Assembly: GCA_951812505.1 (NCBI GenBank)
Contig: CATOSI010000003.1
Coordinates: 620,001 to 684,000 of the forward strand
Direction of reading: 5' to 3'
Origin: an uncultured Dehalococcoidia bacterium
Lineage (GTDB): Bacteria; Chloroflexota; Dehalococcoidia; Lucifugimonadales; UBA1123
DNA: 64,000 bases
Numbering within the stretch: position 1 is the first letter of the stretch; every line of letters starts with the position of its first letter. A program made the translations under genes and the position numbers. Below, one piece after another: positions 8,078 through 16,527 of this stretch. Under the pieces are notes generated by a model that was not told where the DNA came from, ran no database searches, and was given only the letters and a program-made list of their open reading frames with translations.

Positions 8078-10261
8078 ATGACTGGATTTCTGGCTCGTAT
8101 ATGTGGGCAAAGGCCGTGGGTTACCGTCGGCGCCTGGATAGTCTTGGTGGTAATTGCCGGGCTTCTGATCCAGAGTCTTTTCGCAAGCGCCACGACCACG
8201 GAACTGGTCCTGTCCGGGAGCGCCGAGTCAGCGCGGGCGTCCCAGCTGCTGGAGGACAGACTTCGCGGACCCGAACCGCTGGTTGAGATAGTCATTGTTC
8301 AATCGGACTCACTTACGGTAGATGCCCCAGAGTTCCAGGCGAAAGTCGAGTCGGTGTTCCATGAGATCATGGCGCTTGGCGGAGAGACCGTAGTCTTCGG
8401 ACGGAACTACTACCAGGAGAATGATGTAACCCTGGTGTCTGCGGATCGCCAGACTACCATTATGGAAATCGTACTGGCGGGCACTTTCGATGAGGCTGCG
8501 GTAAATGTCGAACACGTCATAGATGTGGTCAAGGAAGCGGACGCGGCGAACGACTTCCGCGTTCTCGTCGGAGGGACCGCGAGCATATCATTCGAGACCA
8601 ACGAGCTCAGTCAGCATGACTTGGAGCAGGGCGAGCGTTTTGGTCTCCCGGTTGCACTGATTATCCTGTTGGTACTGTTCGGCACGGTGATTGCCGCGCT
8701 TCTGCCCATAGGACTGGCTGTCTTCGCCATCATTGTTGCGCTGGGTCTTACTGCCGTAATCGGCCAGGTGTTCGAGTTGGTGTTCTTCGTCACGATGATG
8801 ATCACGATGATAGGCCTCGCCGTGGGCATAGACTACTCGCTCCTGATCGTATCCCGATTCAGGGAGGAGATGAATAAAGGCCAGGACAAGCTGGAGGCGG
8901 TGGAGCGGGCCGGCGACGCGGCGGGTCGGACGGTGCTCTTCAGCGGCGTAACGGTCGTAATCGCGCTCTGTGGGATGCTGATAGTGCCTGCCTCGTTCTT
9001 CCAATCGCTGGCCGTTGGAGCGATTCTCGTCGTAATAGTCGCATTAGCCGCTACGCTGACGCTTCTGCCCGCAGTGCTCGCATTGCTTGGCACGGGCGTG
9101 AACCGGCTTAGGATCCCGTTCGTCGGCATGGGGAATCTTGAAAGCTCTGAAGCTAATAAGGAAGGCTTCTGGGAGGCGACGACCCGCGTGGTAACCAGAT
9201 TCCCGGTAATCAGCATCATCGTGATCGGCGTACCGATGCTGGTCGTCACGTTCTTCTACTTCCAGATAGAGACCGGCTTGAATGGCGTAGATACCTTCCC
9301 GGAGGGAGCTCAGACCAGGGAAGCCTTCTTCGTACTGGAAGAAAAGTTCTCTTTCGGACTGGTCAATCCCACAGAAATAGTAATTGACGGGAACGTAAAC
9401 GATCCACAGGTGCAGGGCGCGGTTGCTAAATTACAGGAAACACTGAGCAATGATCCAAGGTTCCCGATACCGCCGATACTGGTATCCAACCCATCCGGCG
9501 ACCTCGCTCTATTGACGCTTCCGATTCCAGGAGAGTCAAGTAGCAGGGCGAACGTTGATGCAGTTACCGATATCCGCGAACAATATATCCCTGCCGCGTT
9601 CGACGGAGTTCAGGCTGACGTTTACGTTGGCGGTGTGACTGCGGTGGCCGCAGACCTGTTCGGAGTGGTGGACAGTTATACTCCGATTGTCTTCGCCTTT
9701 GTCCTTGGCTTCAGCTTCATCGTGTTGTTGCTCGTGTTCCGCTCCATAGTCATTCCGGTCAAGGCGGTAATCATGAACCTCCTCTCCGTCGGGACCGCGT
9801 ATGGGCTCATGGTGCTGGTGTTCCAGAAGGGTGTTGGCACAGATCTGCTGGGCTTTCAGCACGCCGAAGTAATTGACGCATGGATACCGCTGTTCCTGTT
9901 TACGATACTCTTCGGCCTTTCGATGGACTACCACGTTTTCCTGCTGAGCCGAATACGCGAGCGATACGACCAGACCGGCAGCAACGCAGAGGCCGTCTCC
10001 TACGGGCTGCGGTCCACCGCCGGGATCATCACGGGCGCCGCTCTGATTATGGTGGCCGTGTTCGGGGCGTTCGCGTCGGGGGAGACGATCATCAACCAGC
10101 AGGTCGGGTTCGGGCTGGCGGTGGCTGTGCTCCTGGACGCGACGCTTGTGCGCTCGGTCCTGGTTCCGGCGAGCATGGAGGTTCTGGGCAGGGGGAACTG
10201 GTATCTACCTTCGTGGCTGGCCTGGATGCCCGACCTGAGAGTGGAACCTATCGAGGAGTAA
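8078..10261 (+). CDS. MMPL/RND-family membrane transporter
   Basis: A 727-residue integral membrane protein with the RND-type MMPL layout: one N-terminal helix (TVGAWIVLVVIAGLLI), an extracytoplasmic loop, a five-helix bundle, and a repeat of that plan in the C-terminal half. The proton-relay aspartates lie in matching motifs, GLAVGIDYSLLIVSRFREE and FGLSMDYHVFLLSRIRERY. Family members export lipids, hydrophobic compounds or drugs using the proton gradient. The start at 8078 has a GGAGG site 10 bases upstream; an ATG at 8030 in the same frame has none. Convergent with the MpaB-type gene and not obviously in an operon. Confidence 0.9.
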   Translation: MTGFLARICGQRPWVTVGAWIVLVVIAGLLIQSLFASATTTELVLSGSAESARASQLLEDRLRGPEPLVEIVIVQSDSLTVDAPEFQAKVESVFHEIMALGGETVVFGRNYYQENDVTLVSADRQTTIMEIVLAGTFDEAAVNVEHVIDVVKEADAANDFRVLVGGTASISFETNELSQHDLEQGERFGLPVALIILLVLFGTVIAALLPIGLAVFAIIVALGLTAVIGQVFELVFFVTMMITMIGLAVGIDYSLLIVSRFREEMNKGQDKLEAVERAGDAAGRTVLFSGVTVVIALCGMLIVPASFFQSLAVGAILVVIVALAATLTLLPAVLALLGTGVNRLRIPFVGMGNLESSEANKEGFWEATTRVVTRFPVISIIVIGVPMLVVTFFYFQIETGLNGVDTFPEGAQTREAFFVLEEKFSFGLVNPTEIVIDGNVNDPQVQGAVAKLQETLSNDPRFPIPPILVSNPSGDLALLTLPIPGESSSRANVDAVTDIREQYIPAAFDGVQADVYVGGVTAVAADLFGVVDSYTPIVFAFVLGFSFIVLLLVFRSIVIPVKAVIMNLLSVGTAYGLMVLVFQKGVGTDLLGFQHAEVIDAWIPLFLFTILFGLSMDYHVFLLSRIRERYDQTGSNAEAVSYGLRSTAGIITGAALIMVAVFGAFASGETIINQQVGFGLAVAVLLDATLVRSVLVPASMEVLGRGNWYLPSWLAWMPDLRVEPIEE

Positions 10262-10334
10262 TCCTCGTATCATGATGTGAAAGTCCTTGATTTTATCAAG
10301 TCTGGTGGGCCGGAGAATCAACCCAGCTGGATGC

Positions 10335-11501
10335 CTACCACCTGCCGGACCGTTCCGCGTGCGCGTGGTCGGGGAGCCGGTAGGAGAGGCCGGCGTCGTC
10401 GTAAGCCGACGCCTCCAAGAGCGTCGAGAAGTTCTTGGCGCCTTCCTTCTGCAATCGTGCTCGCAATCTCTGAATGCGCTGATCCAGCCGGTACCAGAAC
10501 AGTGGGAAAGGCAATTTGCTCGCAGGAAAGTTCAGCTGGTCGGCGAGGTCGTTCCCTACGAGGCCGCGGGAGACGGGGTAGATGACGCCCCTCACCAGCT
10601 TATTCCGTTCCTCAGCATCCGCGATGCCCGCGACCAAGGGGGCGGAGTTGATCAGCGCGTTCGTCATGATGATCGCGTCCTGCGTTGGAGGAGGCTCACA
10701 CATGGAGCCGATCTGGTATATGTGCAGGGCGTGGCTCTCGTTGGTGAAGAGGATCGTCTCAGGGATACCCATGAGATAGCCGGCATAGCGCCAGACGTCG
10801 TGGAAGCCGGCGCGCTCCTCCGGGCTGTAACGCGCTCCTAGCGCCTCCGAGTGTTTGACGGTGCGAGCGGCGAAACAGGCTACCGCATAGCCCAGGTGCG
10901 CGGCGCTGACCGGCACGCCCCAGGCGTCGTGGTCCCACTCCTCAGTCTGTGCCAGCAGCCTCCGAACCTGGGCGTGTACGAACCGGATACGGACGGACAG
11001 TTTCCACCCGTCGCCGTGCCTTTCCAACCCACCGGGCCAGAATATCTCCATCTGGTGCCGGTTGTTCTGCTTGAGCCGCCGGACGCCGTCGTCGAATATG
11101 CGCCCTGTCTGCACGAACGACTTGCTTATCAGCGTCGAGAAGCCGTCTATAAGCACGCCGGTGACGAAGGCTGATAGGACGGCGACTGAGTTTCTCTGGA
11201 AGGCGCGGACACCCGGGGCGAAGGCGTTGTAATCGAGCCACTCTGGGTCGGGCTGCGGCGCGTCGATGAAGAAGTCGCGTAATAGCCGCGGCGCGTTCCG
11301 CATACCCTCGCGGTCCTCATCCATCCCGGCGCTAAGGAACTGGTGGACTTGGCTCTGAGGCAGCGACGCCAGCTCTTCCACCACCGCGTCCATGACCGGA
11401 TCGCCGATGCGGGTGTGGGCGATGTAGCTGTCCGCCAACGCAGGATTTAACTCACGGGCCTTCTTGTAACCTTCAGCGTATGACGACGGTATCTGCATCA
11501 T
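10335..11501 (-). CDS. MpaB-type oxygenase (DUF2236, rubber-oxygenase/latex-clearing-protein fold)
   Basis: A 388-residue protein of the DUF2236/MpaB family, whose characterised members (rubber oxygenase Lcp, fungal MpaB) are b-type haem oxygenases that cleave isoprenoid double bonds. The family segments are present: AFQRNSVAVLSAFVTGVLIDGF, LSVRIRFVHAQVRRLL, and GVPVSAAHLGYAVACFAARTV, which supply helices around the haem. No signal peptide is seen. The start ATG at 11501 has GGAGG six bases upstream. A -10 box and two tandem 17-base repeats precede it (11603-11659). It lies tail-to-tail with the MMPL transporter, which may handle a related hydrophobic compound; that link is inference. Confidence 0.82.
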   Translation of the reverse strand: MMQIPSSYAEGYKKARELNPALADSYIAHTRIGDPVMDAVVEELASLPQSQVHQFLSAGMDEDREGMRNAPRLLRDFFIDAPQPDPEWLDYNAFAPGVRAFQRNSVAVLSAFVTGVLIDGFSTLISKSFVQTGRIFDDGVRRLKQNNRHQMEIFWPGGLERHGDGWKLSVRIRFVHAQVRRLLAQTEEWDHDAWGVPVSAAHLGYAVACFAARTVKHSEALGARYSPEERAGFHDVWRYAGYLMGIPETILFTNESHALHIYQIGSMCEPPPTQDAIIMTNALINSAPLVAGIADAEERNKLVRGVIYPVSRGLVGNDLADQLNFPASKLPFPLFWYRLDQRIQRLRARLQKEGAKNFSTLLEASAYDDAGLSYRLPDHAHAERSGRW

Positions 11502-11602
11502 GAAATACCTCCAGCATCTTCAACAGGCGCATGAACAAGGCTGCCACATATATTCAAGAAAGAGGCAGTGCAGGGCAGTCGCGTGGTCCAGCCTTTATGT
11601 TG

Positions 11603-11659
11603 ATTATACTGGAGTTGAGCTTGAATACCATGTGGTTCTTCCTACCATGTGGTACTTCC
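11603..11659 (-). promoter_or_regulatory. Promoter of the MpaB-type gene with tandem 17-base repeats
   Basis: On the minus strand a perfect TATAAT occupies 11608-11603. Directly upstream are two head-to-tail copies of a 17-base unit (plus-strand TACCATGTGGTTCTTCC at 11626-11642, TACCATGTGGTACTTCC at 11643-11659) differing at one base. Each carries a near-palindromic ACCACATGGT. The copies cover the -35 position and beyond, where an activator would bind. The leader to the ATG at 11501 would be about 95 bases. Confidence 0.55.
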
Positions 11660-11683
11660 TTGGAGGATATTCGGCATTAGAAC

Positions 11684-11719
11684 AAAAAGGACACCACACC
11701 CGCTAGGGGCGTGGTGTCC
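11684..11719 (-). terminator. Rho-independent terminator after the first DUF1501 gene
   Basis: On the minus strand a hairpin with arms GGACACCACGCCC and GGGTGTGGTGTCC, one mismatch, runs from 11719 to 11689 and is followed by TTTTT (11688-11684). It closes the DUF1800-NHL-DUF1501 transcript whose last gene stops at 11748. Confidence 0.88.
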
Positions 11720-11747
11720 GACTAATTAGTGTTTTTCGCTTGCTGAT

Positions 11748-12881
11748 CTACTTCGATACGAAGTCGAACTGCTCGAAGTTGCCGTTGGTGATGGACACGG
11801 GGTCCAGTCCCAGCCAGCGGTCAAGTATAGTCGAGTAGGTGAGGCGGAAGTCGTTGCTGAAGTGCATGTCGCCTTCCAGCTGGTCCTCGTCGCGCAGGGA
11901 CGGGAAGTCGCCGTAGAAGCCGCCATTCACGTCACCGCCGATTACGAAGGCCACTCCGCCCGAGCCGTGGTCTGTGCCCGCGCCGTTGTCCCTGATGCGC
12001 CGACCGAACTCGGAGAACATCAGCACCACGGTGTCCTTGTCCCTGTCGTGCTCCTTCAGGTCGTCCATGAAGTCCGCGACCGCCGAGGAAACGTCGTTCC
12101 ACAGCTTCGCGTGCGCCGCGAGTTCGTTCGCGTGGGTGTCGAAACTGCCGTGCTGAGTGTAGAAGATACGCGTCCCGACATCCGCGAACATCACCTGCGC
12201 TATGTTCTTCATGTTCTCGGCGATGGGATTGTCCGCGTACTCGATGCTGGACGAGTATGCAGCCGGGGCAGTCCTCAGAATGTCTGCGCCCTTCAGCGCG
12301 TCCATCCCAACCTGGCTGATGAACTGTGAGATGGTGTCCTTGCCTGACCCGCCGTATATCTGGGAGAAGGCTTCGAGGGCGATGGCGCGGGCTCGCTCGT
12401 CCTTGATGTCCGGCATCAGGCCGTAGGTGTCCAGGTTGCCGACCGAGGCGACCGGCACGTCCTTCGCGTACATTGCGCGGGGCAACCCACGTCCGAAGTT
12501 GACGCCTGTAACGACGTTCTCGCCCTTCGGATCGAGATCGCGCACCGCCTGTCCCAGCCAGCCTTCAGGGGCTATGTCGTTCGGCTCGGCGGTGTGCCAC
12601 ACGTCCATCGAACGGAAGTGTGACCTGTTCGGGCTCGGATAGCCGATGCCGTTGATGACGGCCACCTTGCCCTCGTCCCACAGCGACTTGATCGGCCCCA
12701 TGGCAGGATTCAGGCCCAGCTTGTCGTCCAGGTGAAGGACTTCGTTCTCGGGTATTCCGAGATACTGCCGGTTGTCGTAGTAGTTCTGGTCCGCGTAGGG
12801 AATCACAGTATTCAGCGCGTCGTTACCGCCGCTGAGCTGCAAGACCACCACATTCTTGTTGCCGTTGCCGTTCGCTGCCAT
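11748..12881 (-). CDS. DUF1501 protein (first cassette)
   Basis: A 377-residue protein that is all DUF1501, a family related to alkaline phosphatases and sulfatases. Conserved blocks include NVVVLQLSGGNDALNTVIP, SPNRSHFRSMDVWHTAEP, FYTQHGSFDTHANE, LMFSEFGRRIRDNG and GTDHGSGG. His/Asp residues in the last blocks would bind metal. Most DUF1501 proteins start with a Tat export signal; this one begins directly with the domain and has no signal, so it should be cytoplasmic. It is the third gene of a minus-strand DUF1800-NHL-DUF1501 operon, followed by a terminator. The reaction is unknown. A paralogue with the same blocks lies at 52320-53450. Confidence 0.9.
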   Translation of the reverse strand: MAANGNGNKNVVVLQLSGGNDALNTVIPYADQNYYDNRQYLGIPENEVLHLDDKLGLNPAMGPIKSLWDEGKVAVINGIGYPSPNRSHFRSMDVWHTAEPNDIAPEGWLGQAVRDLDPKGENVVTGVNFGRGLPRAMYAKDVPVASVGNLDTYGLMPDIKDERARAIALEAFSQIYGGSGKDTISQFISQVGMDALKGADILRTAPAAYSSSIEYADNPIAENMKNIAQVMFADVGTRIFYTQHGSFDTHANELAAHAKLWNDVSSAVADFMDDLKEHDRDKDTVVLMFSEFGRRIRDNGAGTDHGSGGVAFVIGGDVNGGFYGDFPSLRDEDQLEGDMHFSNDFRLTYSTILDRWLGLDPVSITNGNFEQFDFVSK

Positions 12882-12975
12882 GGCGCTCTCCTTGTCTGGC
12901 GTTCGGTCTTCATTTTTCAGTATTTGGAATTCAGGCTATTGTAGCACCGATTTGGAATATGCGTGGAAGCCTGTC

Positions 12976-14001
12976 TCACTCGCCATTCCTGCGATATATC
13001 TGTACGCGGTGCCGGTTGCTCTCGGTAACATACATGTGTCCATCAGAATCGAGTTTGACCGAGGTCGGCGCCCAGAAATACTTCTCGATATGAGACGACA
13101 CTTCGTGCGGGTCGTCGTTGAAGAACTCTATCTCCGGCTCCATATTGGCTCGTGACCGCGCCCCTGCCTCCTCCACGTTGATGGACAGAAATGCCTCCGC
13201 CCACTTGGAGTCGGTCGCCTCCCCGCGCAGCGTCTGGACGTGGCCGCCGTCCGTGTCGAAAATCACGATGCGCTCATTGCCCCAGTCCGCGACATAGACC
13301 ATGCCCGCTTCGTCAACCGCGACTGACGATGGCCTGTAAAGCTGTCCTTCACCCCGACCGGCGCCGCCGAACGAGCAGACGAACTCGCCGTCGCGCGTCA
13401 GCTTCTGCACTCGGTCGTTGCCCCAGTCCGCGACGTACAGGTACCCGTCCGGGCCGACGGTCAGGCCCCACGGGAGCTCGAATTCGCCATCGCCTTCCCC
13501 ATGTGAGCCGAACGCCGAAACGAACGCGCCGCCGCTGGTGAAAACCTGGATTCTGTGGTTGTGCTGGTCTGCGACGTAGAGCCTGTCTTCGCTGTCGAGG
13601 GCGAGGCCGGCGGGCCCGTCGAACTTGCCGGGTGCGCTGCCCGTCTCGCCCCAGTGCCTCAACAGGTTGCCCTCAGTGTCGAACACGTTGATCACGTTCA
13701 GGTCTTCGTCGCTTATGTAGATGTTCTCCCGGCTGTCCTGCGTGATGGCGACCGGCCAGATGAAATGACCCGGCTCCTCGCCGAACGAGGCGAAGGTGCC
13801 GTAGTACTCGCTGTCTATGTCGTAGATGGTCACCCGCACACCGCGAGTGTCTCCTTCCAGCGAGCGGCTTATCGTGTACAGCTTGCCGTCCTTGCCCACA
13901 AGCGTGTCCACAGGGTAATAGAACCCCCGCCCTTCCATGGTGGAGAGTCCGATGGTGTGGCTGTATTCTAGCCTTCCGGTTCCGATCTCGAGTGTGGTCA
14001 T
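12976..14001 (-). CDS. NHL-repeat beta-propeller protein (first cassette)
   Basis: A 341-residue protein made almost wholly of NHL repeats. At least five blades of the form GLALDSEDRLYVADQHNHRI and GLTVGPDGYLYVADWGNDRV are visible, each with the closing Q(V/K) turn, so it should fold as a single six-bladed propeller. No signal peptide or catalytic residues can be assigned; such proteins often scaffold a partner or bind a ligand. It is placed between DUF1800 (11 bases upstream) and DUF1501 (95 bases downstream), an arrangement repeated at 51207-52232 with a protein of the same length. A functional tie to those partners is therefore likely. Confidence 0.9.
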   Translation of the reverse strand: MTTLEIGTGRLEYSHTIGLSTMEGRGFYYPVDTLVGKDGKLYTISRSLEGDTRGVRVTIYDIDSEYYGTFASFGEEPGHFIWPVAITQDSRENIYISDEDLNVINVFDTEGNLLRHWGETGSAPGKFDGPAGLALDSEDRLYVADQHNHRIQVFTSGGAFVSAFGSHGEGDGEFELPWGLTVGPDGYLYVADWGNDRVQKLTRDGEFVCSFGGAGRGEGQLYRPSSVAVDEAGMVYVADWGNERIVIFDTDGGHVQTLRGEATDSKWAEAFLSINVEEAGARSRANMEPEIEFFNDDPHEVSSHIEKYFWAPTSVKLDSDGHMYVTESNRHRVQIYRRNGE

Positions 14002-14011
14002 TGGATCTCTC

Positions 14012-15454
14012 CTATGCCCTCTGGAATTCGTGCGTGGCCGCGATCATCTGCAAAAGCTGCGCCACTCTCTCCCGGTTCTCGTCGCTCAGTTCGGGATCGG
14101 CAGCCAATTCACCGCCGTCCGCCGCGTAGTCCACCAGCGACGCCCGCGTGTCGTCCGACACCGAGACCATGCCTATTTCGTCCAGGCAGCGGTCAACCAG
14201 CTCCGCCGGCCTGATGGACGAGCCACCGTTGGTGGCGACGCGCTCTATGATAGATCTGACCCCGGGATGGTCGGTGTTGCCGAGTTGACTGGAAGCAAAG
14301 TTCAGCCTCTCGACGAACGTGCCTGTGTCTATCCACTCCAGGCCCTCGTGCCAGCCCTCTACCGAGGGCGGATTGATGAGGTACTGGCCCATCCAGGTCA
14401 TCTGCTGCTGACGCTCGACGATCTGTCGCTTCGGCCTGTGGAACTCGCCGGTGAGCCGGAGCACGCCGGTGACGATCTCGGCGGGACTCTTCACGCGAGC
14501 GTACCAGGAGTCCTGCGACTTGAAGAATTCGGACGTGAACAGCACATCAAGCATGTGGCTGATGTCGTAGTCGCTGTCGAAGTACGCCTTCGAAAGTATC
14601 TCGATGGCCTCGGGGTCCTGCGGCTCAACGTAGGGCCACTGCGGCACGGGCGGTTCGTCCGCGACGAAGAAGTGGTACATATGCCGCGCGATGAACGCCG
14701 CCGTAGCGGGCTGGCGGCAGATTATGTCAACGATCTCCTCACCGTCGAAGTTGCCGCGCTGTCCCAGGAACTCCTTCTCGCCGTCGTCGTGGTCGTTCTC
14801 GTCGAACTCGAAGTGCCACGAGATGCGTCCATACGGCCAGATCGAATCGCGCTCTGCCCGGAGAGCCATATACTCCCGGTTCCCTATCGTCCACCCGGTG
14901 AACGCCCGCGACGCCTCCTTGATGTCGTCCTCCGAGTAGTTGCCCACACCCATCGAGAACAGCTCCAGCAGTTCTCTGCCGAAGTTCTCGTTGATCGCAC
15001 CCTTGTGGTTGTCGTGGTTGTCAAGCCACACGATCATAGACGGATCTCTTGCGAGTTCCAGCAGAAGAGTCCTGAAATTCCCCATGCCGTAGCGACGGAA
15101 CATCCTGATCTGGTCGCTCAACACCTTGCCGTTCGTTATCTTGGGGTATCCTGTGGCGAAAATCCCATGCCAGAACAGCGACATCTTCTCACGCAGCGCG
15201 TCACTGGATGTCGCCATCTTATACAGCCAGTAGGAGCCTGGGCTGATCTGCCCCATCATCCCCGACTGTTCGTGGTGATAGCGTCGGATCAGGTCGTCAC
15301 CCATCTCGCTGCGAGAGTCGGGATTCAGAAGCTCGCTCACCGTCTCTTCGTATCCCTTTTCGGCATACGTTTCGAGTTGACTCCGGTTCGCGCCGAACCC
15401 GGCGCGCCTCATCAGGTGTGCCATCAATTGCAGGTCTGCCGTTGCCGTCGTCAT
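14012..15454 (-). CDS. DUF1800 protein (first cassette)
   Basis: A 480-residue DUF1800 protein. Family blocks are AHLMRRAGFGANRSQLE at the N-terminus, LFWHGIFATGYPKI, WLDNHDNHKGAINENFGREL, ELFSMGVGNYSEDDIKEASRAFTGW and NPPSVEGWHEGLEWIDT. The function of DUF1800 is not known; it is found beside DUF1501 in many Planctomycetota, Cyanobacteria and Chloroflexota. It has no signal peptide, in keeping with its cytoplasmic-looking partners. ATG at 15454 follows GGGAGG by five bases. A 22-base palindrome lies about 110 bases upstream and may control the operon. Confidence 0.92.
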   Translation of the reverse strand: MTTATADLQLMAHLMRRAGFGANRSQLETYAEKGYEETVSELLNPDSRSEMGDDLIRRYHHEQSGMMGQISPGSYWLYKMATSSDALREKMSLFWHGIFATGYPKITNGKVLSDQIRMFRRYGMGNFRTLLLELARDPSMIVWLDNHDNHKGAINENFGRELLELFSMGVGNYSEDDIKEASRAFTGWTIGNREYMALRAERDSIWPYGRISWHFEFDENDHDDGEKEFLGQRGNFDGEEIVDIICRQPATAAFIARHMYHFFVADEPPVPQWPYVEPQDPEAIEILSKAYFDSDYDISHMLDVLFTSEFFKSQDSWYARVKSPAEIVTGVLRLTGEFHRPKRQIVERQQQMTWMGQYLINPPSVEGWHEGLEWIDTGTFVERLNFASSQLGNTDHPGVRSIIERVATNGGSSIRPAELVDRCLDEIGMVSVSDDTRASLVDYAADGGELAADPELSDENRERVAQLLQMIAATHEFQRA

Positions 15455-15563
15455 CTGCGCCTCCCTCTACACGCTTGGTAAATTGTGCTTTCTGTTACGT
15501 TTCCGCCGCCCCGTCGGGATTCTCGGATTCAAGTCCCCACCGACAGTCGGAATCGGTACGTAG

Positions 15564-15585
15564 TTTGCCTTATATGTAAGGCAAA
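15564..15585. promoter_or_regulatory. Perfect inverted repeat upstream of the first DUF1800 operon
   Basis: TTTGCCTTA and TAAGGCAAA, nine-base perfect arms around a TATG loop, lie 110-131 bases upstream of the DUF1800 ATG (15454). The symmetry, AT-rich setting and position suit a repressor operator. No terminator-like T-run follows on either strand. No regulator gene is adjacent. Confidence 0.4.
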
Positions 15586-15666
15586 TATACCATATATTGC
15601 GGAATGTGAAAGGGGCGAATTGGGAGCCTTAGAAAATTGCGAGCCACTAAGAGTCTTGGCTATCCG

Positions 15667-15693
15667 CCATGCCCGCGAAGGCGGGCACCCAGG
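15667..15693. repeat. Dispersed hairpin repeat, copy 1
   Basis: Core CCCGCGAAGGCGGG with flanking CCAT and CACCCAGG, a diverged member of the repeat whose intact form is ATTCCCGCTTTCGCGGGAAT (see 31979, 61517). It lies in a region of gene remnants. Confidence 0.6.
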
Positions 15694-15794
15694 GGTGGTG
15701 TGGGGGTATTGCAATTACCCGACAGTCCTGCAACCTGCCAACCTATCCGGCCCAACCCTTCGAACCGAAGTGGACCGAGATTTCTCGGAGCCGC

Positions 15795-16028
15795 ACGAGA
15801 ACGGACATACACGAAGTCCGCGCGGAGATGCAGCAGTTGCGCGGTGAGATGAAGTCCGACATGCGCTCCATGGAAACCCGCCTCGTCAATTAGGTCGTCG
15901 GCATCACGATAGGCACGATGCTCGGCTCCCTCACTGCGACCGCCGCTCTGCTGAGGCTGTTAGTGGAACTGAGGACTTTGCCGCGCCCGAATTCCCTTAC
16001 TTCCGATCAGATGCGCTGCAATCCTTAA
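15795..16028 (+). pseudogene. Small coiled-coil/membrane protein gene split by an amber codon
   Basis: The frame reads IHEVRAEMQQLRGEMKSD and MRSMETRLVN, a charged coiled coil, then meets TAG at 15891-15893. Reading through gives VVGITIGTMLGSLTATAALL, a plausible membrane helix, and ends at TAA 16026-16028. Coiled coil followed by one membrane helix is a common layout in short phage-like or DUF1640-like proteins. The stop and the absence of a clear start or ribosome site indicate a decayed gene. Confidence 0.45.
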
Positions 16029-16527
16029 TCTTCGTTTAGCGTTTTGCCTCGCCACACAAGAGGCAATCCGGTCTCGGCGTCAATTAAGTCTTCCAGAATG
16101 GGCGGGTTTCCTGAGTCGGCACGGGCCGCGTCCAATTGAGTTTGGGTAAGTCCTACCGAAGGCATACGATTCTTACTCAAGGGATCTGTACTTACGAATT
16201 CTGTTCCGGATAAATTAGCACCAAAGAGTATTGCACCAGTTAGATCTGCACCCCAAAGTTTTGCACTATCTAGATTTACCTTGAAGAGGGTGGCGGAAGA
16301 CAATCTCGTTTCCAAGAGATGTGCTTGGGATAGATCGGATCGCACCAGATATGAACCAGATAGGTCAGCCCTTTCAAGAAATGCCGCGTGGAGATTCGTG
16401 TCACGTATCATTGCGCGGGACAGATCTGCGCTTATTAAGTTTGCACGAGGCAGTTCTGATTGATGTAATTTCAGAATGAAATCGCCTTTCTCTTCTAAGG
16501 CAATGAGTTCTTCGGAGCGAGTTCTAA
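16025..16527 (-). pseudogene. Pentapeptide-repeat protein gene, 5' part removed by an insertion sequence
   Basis: About 165 codons on the minus strand encode pentapeptide repeats: ANLISADLSRAMIRD, ERADLSGSYLVRSDL, SATLFKVNLDSAKL and WGADLTGAILFGANLSG. Each has the A(D/N)LXX pattern that builds a right-handed beta-helix. A short non-repeat tail ends at 16025. Upstream, the frame runs straight into the left end of an insertion sequence at about 16528, where the codons become antisense transposase sequence. No N-terminal half was found on the far side of the mobile elements. The ancestral role is unknown. Confidence 0.7.

Noticed and set aside
13937..15481. 514-codon frame on the plus strand
   Set aside because: It is the antisense shadow of the first DUF1800 gene; no domain, and its codons mirror the real gene.
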